Shown here: positions 6,871 to 13,246 of the stretch, one piece after another | Position numbering within the stretch: position 1 is the first letter of the stretch | How the letters are laid out: every line of letters begins with the position of its first letter | Assembly: GCA_045537905.1 (NCBI GenBank) | Contig: JAZSQJ010000034.1 | Location: 1 to 17,245 of the forward strand | DNA length: 17,245 bases | Source: SIG636 sp045537905 | GTDB lineage: Bacteria; Bacillota; Clostridia; Oscillospirales; CAG-382 | Direction: 5' to 3' | The notes under the pieces: model-generated | What the model saw: only the letters and a program-made list of their open reading frames with translations | Database searches by the model: none | What the model was told of the DNA's origin: nothing | Position numbers and translations under genes: made by a program

Positions 6871-7752
6871 TTAAACGTCAACACCAAGGAAGTGCTTGGC
6901 AAGAAGTCCCACGCCGAAGGAGATAACGGCAACGCCTATGCTGATAAGCGCCATCTCCCAGAAGCGGGAGCCAAAGGGCTGGTCCTGAGCTACGGAGGTG
7001 TAGTAGGTAAAGCCTGCTATGATAAGCACTATTATCCCCAGCATACACGCCAGGGCTGGTATATACTGACCTGAGCTGAAAATCAGATAGGGTGCCACCA
7101 GCAGTATTACCGTTATAAGATAGGCGACGCCCGTGTAGGTACAGGACTTAAGTGCGTCCGTCCTGCCCTCGCTTTTGGCAGACAAAAACTCGCTGGATGC
7201 CATAGAGAAGGTGGCGGAAATACCTACTATCAAGCCTGACAGGGCAACCAGTCTCGTGTCCTGCAGGGCGAAGGTAAAGCCTGCTATACTGCCCGTAAGC
7301 TCTACAAGGGCATCGTTAAGACCCAGCACCATACTGCCTACGTATTTAAGCCTTTCCTCATCCAGCATAGCCAAAAGTGCCGCTTCGTGCTCCTCCTCCT
7401 GCTGTCTGATATATACGCTTTCCTCTACCTCCTCGGCAAGGAGAGCGTACTCCTCCTGGGCTGCCTCCTCTCCCCTCTCCATAAGCTTTACCGCAAAGGT
7501 AAAGCCAAGGATGCGGGCGATAAGGGTGTAGCGGAAAACCTTCCGCCTTTGGGGCTTAAGCTCCAGCCCCGTATAGCTTTTCCATATCTCGTAATGCGCC
7601 TTTTCCTCCTTTGCCAGGCGGAATAGGGTGTTTTTGTTTTCCTCACCCTTAGCAAACTTTGCTATTTTTTCATAGATTACGCTTTCGGTAATCTCGTTTT
7701 GCTGCATCTTCTTTATTATGGACAACGCCTTTTGGGATATACCGTTTTTCAC
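6871..7752 (-). CDS. Ferritin-like/VIT1 fusion membrane protein (MbfA type)
   Basis: This 293-residue protein probably handles iron by exporting or sequestering ferrous iron. Residues 1-130 are a rubrerythrin-like four-helix domain with di-iron ligand candidates Glu20, Glu50xxHis53, the Glu97-Glu101 region and Glu119xxHis122. Residues about 135-293 are a VIT1/CCC1 transporter domain with about five membrane helices, opening with the GLNDALVELTGSIAG signature. The domain order matches membrane-bound ferritin A (MbfA), described as an iron exporter in alphaproteobacteria; the same role here is inferred. The start is GTG at 7752, supported by AGGAAGGTG eight bases upstream on the minus strand. 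Only 15 bases separate it from the stop of the branching-enzyme gene upstream, so the two are probably co-transcribed. The gene ends just before the shared terminator. Confidence 0.85.
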   Translation of the reverse strand: MKNGISQKALSIIKKMQQNEITESVIYEKIAKFAKGEENKNTLFRLAKEEKAHYEIWKSYTGLELKPQRRKVFRYTLIARILGFTFAVKLMERGEEAAQEEYALLAEEVEESVYIRQQEEEHEAALLAMLDEERLKYVGSMVLGLNDALVELTGSIAGFTFALQDTRLVALSGLIVGISATFSMASSEFLSAKSEGRTDALKSCTYTGVAYLITVILLVAPYLIFSSGQYIPALACMLGIIVLIIAGFTYYTSVAQDQPFGSRFWEMALISIGVAVISFGVGLLAKHFLGVDV

Positions 7753-7767
7753 TGTTCTATCACCTTC

Positions 7768-9789
7768 CTATTTTTTATTTTTGACAAGAACCGCCGCCGT
7801 TCTGCAGGGCAGATACATTCTGAAGCCAAAGCCGTATTCTTCCTCCTTGGCGTGGTAAACGTAGTCCTTGGATATACGCTCCTGTCCGCCGTAGCAACCG
7901 TCGTCACTGGAAAGCACCACGCGATAGCCGCCCTCTCCCAGCTCACGGCAGTTTACAAAAACGTCGGTTTGAGACCAAGTTGGGTGCATATTGAATACGT
8001 AAATCAGCTCACCCCTGCTGAACACCAGCACGTTTTTCTCCTTGTCAAGCCAAAGGCTTTTTGCCTTGGGACACAGGTGGGTTTTATATCTGCTTGCCAG
8101 TCCTATCATAGACCTGTCAAAGTTAGCCAGCCACTCATACTTAAGGTCGGCATTGTTCACCAAAGACCACTGACGCCTTGCGTGGTGATAGCTCCAGCCG
8201 TTGCCCTCCCTGGGAAAGTCTATCCACTCGGGATGGCCAAACTCGTTACCCATAAAATTAAGGTAGCCGTTACCTGCCAGGGCGTTGGTAAGCAGTCTTA
8301 TCAGCTTATGCATATCTATAGCGGTGTCAATCACGGGAGAGTGGTAATGCTTTTGCATACCCGTATACATCTCCGCATCCGCCAGACGGAAGATAAGGGT
8401 CTTATCCCCTACCATAGCCTGGTCGTGAGACTCGCTGTAGCCTATAGACTTCTCCTGCGGTCTGCCGCTGTTAAGCTCATACCAGATATGAAGCACGTCC
8501 CAGTCCTCAAGGCGTTGCTCCTTAATGAGCTTTATCCACATATCGGGCACGCCCATAGACAGCCTGTAGTCAAAACCAAAGCCTGCCTTGTTTATAGGTA
8601 GGCACATACCCGGCATACCGCTCATATCCTCGGCAACGGTAAGCGCCTTAGGGTTTACGCTGTGTATCAGCTCGTTTGCCAGCATAAGATATACCCTTGC
8701 GTCCACGTTGGTGTTAAGGGAAAAGTACTGCCCGTAGTTCATAAAGGAAACACCAAGACCGTGGTTTTCGTACAGCATAGAGGTAACACCGTCAAAGCGG
8801 AAGCCGTCAAAGTGGAACTCGTCCTGCCAATACTTAAGGTTGGAAAGCAGGAAGCGAAGCACCTCAATCTTTGCATAATCGAAGCATTTTGTGCCCCAAG
8901 CCGTATGCCAGCCACGGGTACCGTATAGGAAATACTGGTCCTCAGTGCCGTCCTGCAGGTTAAGCCCCTCTTCCACGTTAGGGCAAGCGTGGCTGTGTAC
9001 CACGTCCAGAATTACGGAAATCCCCAGACTGTGAGCCTTATCTACAAGATACTTAAGCTCCTCGGGAGTGCCGTAGCGGTGGGAGGGCGCAAAAAAGCTG
9101 GTAACCTGATAGCCAAAGGAGGCGTAATAGGGATGCTCCTGTATTGCCATAAGCTGAACGGTGTTATAGCCTAAGGACTTTATCCAAATTAAGTTTTTAT
9201 CTGCAAATTCCCTGTAGCTGCCTATTCCCCCGTACTCCTGCGCCATACCGATATGCGCCTCGTACACAAGGGGTGCCTTGTGATTCTTTTTGCCGTACCA
9301 GGCTCCGTCCGTCCACGGAAAGGGCTCCTCAACATCCCATATCTGTCCGCAAAGCTTTTTGCTGTTCATATCCATAACGGTGCGGCGGATATAGGCAGGC
9401 ACACGCTCGAAGTCCACGCCCTGTCTGCCAACTATCAGCTTGACAAACTGACCGTGTCTCAGGGCGTCTCTACCCTCAAGCCTTATCTCCCAAACTCCGT
9501 TACCTATATGGGTAAGGGGATGGCTATATCTGTTCCAGCCGTTAAAGTCGCCGAAAAGCCACGCCGCATCGGCACCCGCAAGCCACTCTCTGTACACCCA
9601 GCCATCCTCCGTACGGTGGAAGCCGTAGTACAGATGACCGTCACAAGCAGAGACAAGCTCCCCCTCACCCGCAAGCTCCTTTCGTTTTGCACAGTAACGC
9701 TCAAGATGCATTGTAATATCTCTTGTATAGGCCTCCAGATAAGGGTCGATATCCACAAGCTTTTTTATAGCGGTTTTGATATTTAGCAT
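7768..9789 (-). CDS. glgB: 1,4-alpha-glucan (glycogen) branching enzyme, GH13_8 type
   Basis: This 673-residue cytoplasmic enzyme would introduce alpha-1,6 branches into glycogen by cutting and transferring alpha-1,4 chains. An N-terminal CBM48-like module (about 45-140) contains GDFNGWN at 80-86. The GH13 barrel follows with DVVHSH (262-267), GFRFDGVTSM with nucleophile Asp333, TVAED with acid/base Glu387, and YSESHDQ with His455-Asp456. A beta-sandwich domain ends the protein. The sequence style (GFHRTEDGWVYREW, GWHTAWG) is that of the eukaryote-like GH13_8 group rather than the usual bacterial GlgB. The ATG at 9789 is preferred over an in-frame GTG at 9798 because AGGAG lies eight bases before the ATG but overlaps the GTG. 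No other glycogen genes are nearby. The gene has its own promoter (9853-9882) and is followed closely by the MbfA-like gene. Confidence 0.9.
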   Translation of the reverse strand: MLNIKTAIKKLVDIDPYLEAYTRDITMHLERYCAKRKELAGEGELVSACDGHLYYGFHRTEDGWVYREWLAGADAAWLFGDFNGWNRYSHPLTHIGNGVWEIRLEGRDALRHGQFVKLIVGRQGVDFERVPAYIRRTVMDMNSKKLCGQIWDVEEPFPWTDGAWYGKKNHKAPLVYEAHIGMAQEYGGIGSYREFADKNLIWIKSLGYNTVQLMAIQEHPYYASFGYQVTSFFAPSHRYGTPEELKYLVDKAHSLGISVILDVVHSHACPNVEEGLNLQDGTEDQYFLYGTRGWHTAWGTKCFDYAKIEVLRFLLSNLKYWQDEFHFDGFRFDGVTSMLYENHGLGVSFMNYGQYFSLNTNVDARVYLMLANELIHSVNPKALTVAEDMSGMPGMCLPINKAGFGFDYRLSMGVPDMWIKLIKEQRLEDWDVLHIWYELNSGRPQEKSIGYSESHDQAMVGDKTLIFRLADAEMYTGMQKHYHSPVIDTAIDMHKLIRLLTNALAGNGYLNFMGNEFGHPEWIDFPREGNGWSYHHARRQWSLVNNADLKYEWLANFDRSMIGLASRYKTHLCPKAKSLWLDKEKNVLVFSRGELIYVFNMHPTWSQTDVFVNCRELGEGGYRVVLSSDDGCYGGQERISKDYVYHAKEEEYGFGFRMYLPCRTAAVLVKNKK

Positions 9790-9852
9790 ATAAATCACTC
9801 CTTGTACCGAGGGCGGATTTACTGTAAGGTTATTCTTTACTTCTTTGGCTTT

Positions 9853-9882
9853 ATTATAACATAAGACTGTATATTAAGTAAA
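9853..9882 (-). promoter_or_regulatory. Promoter of the branching enzyme/MbfA-like operon
   Basis: On the minus strand TATAAT (9853-9858) is preceded by TGT, giving a perfect extended -10 (TGnTATAAT). An 18-bp spacer separates it from TTTACT (9877-9882). The start would fall about 57 bases before the ATG at 9789. It is back-to-back with the superoxide reductase promoter. Confidence 0.6.
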
Positions 9883-9912
9883 CATTTTTTGTTAAAAATA
9901 TTACTTTCCCCA

Positions 9913-9941
9913 TTGAAAAAACCTATCGCATAGTATATAAT
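9913..9941 (+). promoter_or_regulatory. Promoter of the superoxide reductase operon
   Basis: TTGAAA (9913-9918), a 17-bp spacer and a perfect TATAAT (9936-9941) lie 35 bases upstream of the desulfoferrodoxin ATG. A Shine-Dalgarno GGAGG is at 9962-9966. No convincing PerR or Fur box was found around it, so control by oxygen or peroxide cannot be read from the sequence. Confidence 0.75.
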
Positions 9942-9975
9942 TTAAGTAATAAGATTTATATGGAGGTAATTTATT

Positions 9976-10350
9976 ATGAAAAAGTTTTATATTTGCGAGC
10001 ATTGCGGCAACCTTGTTGGTATGATTAACGCCTCCGGTGTTCCTATGATGTGCTGCGGTCAGAAGATGACTGCTATCGAACCCGGTACCGTAGAAGCAAG
10101 CACCGAAAAGCATATCCCCGTTGCCACGGTTAACGGTAACACCGTTACGGTTGAGGTTGGCTCCGTTGCTCACCCTATGGTAGAGGAGCACAGCATTCTT
10201 TGGGTTTATCTCCAAACGGATAAGGGCGGTCAGCGCAAGAATCTTGAGGTGGGTAAGGCGCCTGCCGTTACCTTTGCCTTAGCTGACGAAAAGGCTGTTG
10301 CGGTTTACGCTTATTGCAACCTTCACGGCTTATGGAAGGCTGATATATAA
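9976..10350 (+). CDS. dfx: Desulfoferrodoxin (superoxide reductase, two-iron type)
   Basis: This 124-residue cytoplasmic enzyme reduces superoxide to hydrogen peroxide without releasing O2, the usual superoxide defence of anaerobes. The N-terminal desulforedoxin-like domain has Cys7, Cys10, Cys26 and Cys27 for a Fe(Cys)4 centre. The C-terminal neelaredoxin-like domain has the catalytic iron ligands His46, His66, His72, Cys114 and His117, plus the conserved Glu44-Lys45 next to the site (EKHIPV). All ligands for both centres are present and the length is normal for the family, so an active 2Fe-SOR is expected. It is the first gene of an operon with its own promoter. The flavodiiron fusion follows after 14 bases and the free rubredoxin, its likely electron donor, comes third. 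Confidence 0.96.
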   Translation: MKKFYICEHCGNLVGMINASGVPMMCCGQKMTAIEPGTVEASTEKHIPVATVNGNTVTVEVGSVAHPMVEEHSILWVYLQTDKGGQRKNLEVGKAPAVTFALADEKAVAVYAYCNLHGLWKADI

Positions 10351-10364
10351 CGGGAGTCTGTACT

Positions 10365-12155
10365 ATGACTATTACTAACGACATCAAATACGTAGGCGTT
10401 AACGATAGGCGGATAGACCTGTTTGAGGGACAGTACGTTGTTCCCAACGGTATGTCCTATAACTCATACGTTATTATGGACGAGAAGATAGCCGTTATGG
10501 ATACGGTGGATGCAGGCTTTACCCACGAGTGGCTGGATAATATTCAGAACACTCTTGGAGGCAGAAAGCCTGACTATCTTGTTGTTCAGCATATGGAGCC
10601 TGACCATTCTGCAAACGTTGTTAATTTTACAAAGGCTTATCCCGAGGCAGTGGTTGTTTCCTCGGCTAAGGCTTTTCAGATGATGGCTAACTTTTTCGGC
10701 ACGGATTTTGCCGAAAAGCGTATAGTTGTGGGTGAGGGTGATACCTTAAAGCTGGGCAAGCATACCCTTACCTTTGTTACCGCACCTATGGTGCACTGGC
10801 CCGAGGTTATCGTTAGCTATGACAGCTACGATAAGGTGCTGTTTTCTGCTGACGGCTTTGGTAAGTTCGGCGCACTTGACGCTGAGGAGGACTGGGCTTG
10901 TGAGGCAAGACGCTACTACATAGGCATAGTTGGCAAATACGGTGCACAGGTTCAGGCACTGCTCAAGAAGGCGGCGGGACTTGATATCAGCATTATTTGC
11001 CCTCTCCACGGTCCCGTACTTACGGAAAACCTTGGATATTACCTTGGGCTTTACAACACCTGGTCCAGCTACCAGCCCGAGGAGGAGGGTATCGTTATAG
11101 CCTACACCTCCGTTTACGGCAACACCAGGAAGGCGGTTATGCTTCTGGCTGATAAGCTTAAGGCTAACGGTTGCCCCAAGGTGGTTGTAAACGACCTTGC
11201 CAGATGCGATATGGCGGAGGCGGTTGAGGATGCCTTCCGTTACAATAAGCTGGTTCTTGCTACCACCACCTATAATGCGGAGATATTCCCCTTTATGCGT
11301 GAGTTTATAAACCACCTTACAGAGCGCAATTTCAGTAACCGTACCGTTGCCTTTATGGAAAACGGCAGCTGGGCACCCCTTGCCGCCAAGGTTATGAAGG
11401 GGATGCTTGAAAAGAGCAAAAATCTTAGCTTTGCCGAAACTACGGTAAGAATAATGTCTGCCCTTAACGAGGAGAGCACAGCACAGCTTGAGGCTTTGGC
11501 AGGAGAGCTTTGCAAGGACTACCTCGCAAGGCAGGACTCTACCGCCAACAAAAACGACCTTACTGCCCTGTTCAATATAGGCTACGGTCTTTACGTGGTT
11601 ACTTCCAACGACGGCAAGAAGGATAACGGTCTTATAGTAAACACCGTTACACAGGTTACCAATACGCCTAACAGAATTGCCGTTACCATTAATAAAGAGA
11701 ACTACTCTCACCATATAATAAAGCAGACGGGTATTATGAACATTAACTGCCTTACCGAGGATGCGCCCTTTGCCGTATTTGAAAAGTTTGGCTTTACCAG
11801 CGGCAGAAACATGGATAAGTTTGCTGAGTGTGAGCCGCTCCGTTCCGACAACGGTCTGGTTTTCCTGCCCAGATATATCAACTCCTTTATGTCCCTTAAG
11901 GTGGAGCAGTACGTGGACCTTGATACCCACGGTATGTTCATCTGCTCCGTAACAGAGAGCAGAGTTATTGCAGACAAGCCTACGATGACCTACACCTACT
12001 ATCAGGAAAACGTTAAGCCTAAGCCTGAGACAAAGGGCAAAAAGGGCTACGTTTGCAGGATTTGCGGTTACGTTTACGAGGGTGACGTTCTGCCCGAGGA
12101 CATTATCTGCCCTCTGTGCAAACACGGCTACGCTGATTTTGAACCTATAGAATAA
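10365..12155 (+). CDS. Flavodiiron protein fused to flavin reductase and rubredoxin
   Basis: This 596-residue protein probably reduces O2 to water, or NO to N2O, with electrons from NAD(P)H. Residues 1-240 are the metallo-beta-lactamase-like di-iron domain with ligands His76, Glu78, Asp80, His81, His144, Asp163 and His215 all visible. Residues 243-390 are a flavodoxin domain with the FMN loop TSVYGNT (248-254). Residues about 398-550 are a flavin-reductase-like domain. Residues 562-596 are a short rubredoxin domain with Cys564/567 and Cys582/585. In Moorella thermoacetica the first two domains (FprA) and the last two (Hrb, high-molecular-weight rubredoxin) are separate proteins that work as a pair; here they form one chain. 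The rubredoxin domain has the short cysteine spacing of rubrerythrins rather than the 33-residue spacing of free rubredoxin. The ATG has GGGAG eight bases upstream. It is the second gene of the SOR operon. Confidence 0.94.
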   Translation: MTITNDIKYVGVNDRRIDLFEGQYVVPNGMSYNSYVIMDEKIAVMDTVDAGFTHEWLDNIQNTLGGRKPDYLVVQHMEPDHSANVVNFTKAYPEAVVVSSAKAFQMMANFFGTDFAEKRIVVGEGDTLKLGKHTLTFVTAPMVHWPEVIVSYDSYDKVLFSADGFGKFGALDAEEDWACEARRYYIGIVGKYGAQVQALLKKAAGLDISIICPLHGPVLTENLGYYLGLYNTWSSYQPEEEGIVIAYTSVYGNTRKAVMLLADKLKANGCPKVVVNDLARCDMAEAVEDAFRYNKLVLATTTYNAEIFPFMREFINHLTERNFSNRTVAFMENGSWAPLAAKVMKGMLEKSKNLSFAETTVRIMSALNEESTAQLEALAGELCKDYLARQDSTANKNDLTALFNIGYGLYVVTSNDGKKDNGLIVNTVTQVTNTPNRIAVTINKENYSHHIIKQTGIMNINCLTEDAPFAVFEKFGFTSGRNMDKFAECEPLRSDNGLVFLPRYINSFMSLKVEQYVDLDTHGMFICSVTESRVIADKPTMTYTYYQENVKPKPETKGKKGYVCRICGYVYEGDVLPEDIICPLCKHGYADFEPIE

Positions 12156-12175
12156 ATTTTTTGGAGGTATTTAAG

Positions 12176-12334
12176 ATGAAAAAGTACGTATGTGACGCTT
12201 GCGGTTGGGAATACGACGAGGCTCTGGGTGACCCCGATAACGGTATAGCTCCCGGCACTAAGTTTGAGGACCTTCCCGAGGACTTTACCTGCCCTCTTTG
12301 CGGCGTGGGTAAGGATATGTTTTCCGAAGCGTAA
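12176..12334 (+). CDS. Rubredoxin
   Basis: This 52-residue small iron-sulfur electron carrier is of canonical length. It has CDAC at 6-9 and CPLC at 39-42 for a Fe(Cys)4 site, with the usual intervening conserved residues (GWEYDEALGDPDNGI, then PGTKFEDLPEDFTCPLC). A strong GGAGG at 12163-12167 lies eight bases before the ATG, and only 20 bases separate it from the flavodiiron gene. It likely passes electrons to superoxide reductase and possibly to the fusion protein encoded just upstream. It is the last gene of the operon, as hairpins follow. Confidence 0.95.
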   Translation: MKKYVCDACGWEYDEALGDPDNGIAPGTKFEDLPEDFTCPLCGVGKDMFSEA

Positions 12335-12353
12335 GGACAAATAATCCGTCCTT
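12333..12353 (+). terminator. Small hairpin overlapping the rubredoxin stop
   Basis: AAGGAC (12333-12338) pairs with GTCCTT (12348-12353) around a nine-base loop, followed by a short pyrimidine stretch. It is weak alone but is followed at 12372 by a stronger hairpin. Confidence 0.35.
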
Positions 12354-12371
12354 TCCTTAAAGCAAGGGATA

Positions 12372-12427
12372 AGTATGCCTCTCGTAAAACTGCGAGGGGC
12401 ATACTGTTTATAAACATTCTTTTTGTC
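12372..12427 (+). terminator. Terminator of the superoxide reductase operon
   Basis: AGTATGCCTCTCG (12372-12384) pairs with CGAGGGGCATACT (12393-12405), 13 pairs with one G-U, around an eight-base loop. T-rich sequence follows (GTTTATAAA, then TTCTTTTTG). It separates the rubredoxin gene from the ZIP gene, though partial read-through cannot be excluded because the ZIP gene lacks a clear promoter. Confidence 0.7.
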
Positions 12428-12469
12428 AGATGAATATGATGTATAAAAAACTGTAAGGACTAATTTAGT

Positions 12470-13222
12470 ATGGAACTTGTTCTTATTACCGCCTTAGGTG
12501 TAGGCGGCGCAACTATAATCGGTGCGGTTATCGGTTTTGTTTCTAAAAACATAACCCACAAATTTTCAGACATAGTGCTGTCCTTTGCGGCGGGCGTTAT
12601 GCTGGCGGCGGCGGTTCTTGGGCTTATTATGCCCTCCCTGGAAACAGGCGGAAGATACGGCCTTATTACCACGGTGGCAGGTATATTTGCCGGCGCGGTT
12701 TGTCTTAATCTTATCGACAAGCTTGTGCCCCACCTGCACAAAATGGCAGGCTCGGATATCGAGCCTCACGATAACAAGGGGCTTAGCAAGGTGCTGCTTT
12801 TTGTTACCGCTATTGCTATACACAATTTCCCCGAGGGTATTGCGGCAGGCGTTGGCTTTGGCTCGGGAGATACGTCCAGGGCGCTTATCATTGCCGGCGG
12901 CATTGCGTTGCAGAACATACCCGAGGGTATGGTGGTTATCGCCCCTATGCTGGCGGCAGGTGTAAGCCCCAAAAGGACCTTGGTGCTTGGTATGCTGACC
13001 GGCGTTGTTGAGGTGATAGGCACGCTGTTGGGTTACTTTGCGGTAAGCCTTTCTGCGGCAGTGCTTCCCTTTGCTCTTGCCTTTGCAGGCGGCACCATGC
13101 TTTACGTTATCAGCGACGAAATGATACCCGAAACCCACGCCCACGGCAGTGAACGAGGTGCAACCTACGCTTTACTGGTAGGCTTTTGCGTTATGCTTGT
13201 TACGGATACCCTGCTTGGGTAA
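12470..13222 (+). CDS. ZIP family divalent metal transporter
   Basis: This 250-residue membrane protein imports divalent metals such as Zn2+, Fe2+ or Mn2+. About eight membrane helices can be traced. The transport-site signatures are present: HNFPEG at 118-123 and QNIPEG at 148-153 in consecutive helices, with EMIPETHAH at 217-225 in a later one. A cytoplasmic loop (about 84-104) carries His88, His90 and His100, typical of ZIP proteins. The length and motifs fit the bacterial GufA/ZupT-like branch; metal specificity cannot be told from sequence. The ATG is supported by AAGGA at 12455-12459. It follows the rubredoxin operon terminator and is 24 bases before the phosphoesterase gene on the same strand, so those two are probably co-transcribed. 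No convincing own promoter was found; a TATGAT at 12435-12440 lacks a good -35. Confidence 0.9.
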   Translation: MELVLITALGVGGATIIGAVIGFVSKNITHKFSDIVLSFAAGVMLAAAVLGLIMPSLETGGRYGLITTVAGIFAGAVCLNLIDKLVPHLHKMAGSDIEPHDNKGLSKVLLFVTAIAIHNFPEGIAAGVGFGSGDTSRALIIAGGIALQNIPEGMVVIAPMLAAGVSPKRTLVLGMLTGVVEVIGTLLGYFAVSLSAAVLPFALAFAGGTMLYVISDEMIPETHAHGSERGATYALLVGFCVMLVTDTLLG

Positions 13223-13246
13223 GTTTATAAAAAAGAGGTGTTTTAA

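Noticed and set aside
7699..8601. 300-codon plus-strand frame opposite the MbfA-like and branching-enzyme genes
   Set aside because: It spans two convincing minus-strand genes and their junction and has no family resemblance.
9790..9798. GTG at 9798 as start of the branching enzyme
   Set aside because: The GTG overlaps the AGGAG ribosome site, which is correctly spaced for the ATG at 9789.
9790..9975. PerR or Fur box in the SOR/branching-enzyme intergenic region
   Set aside because: Only partial AT-rich matches such as TTATTATAACATAAG exist; none has the required symmetry.
10746..12125. 459-codon open frame antisense to the flavodiiron gene
   Set aside because: The plus-strand gene has complete domain motifs. 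The antisense frame has no ribosome site or recognisable domain and follows from codon bias.
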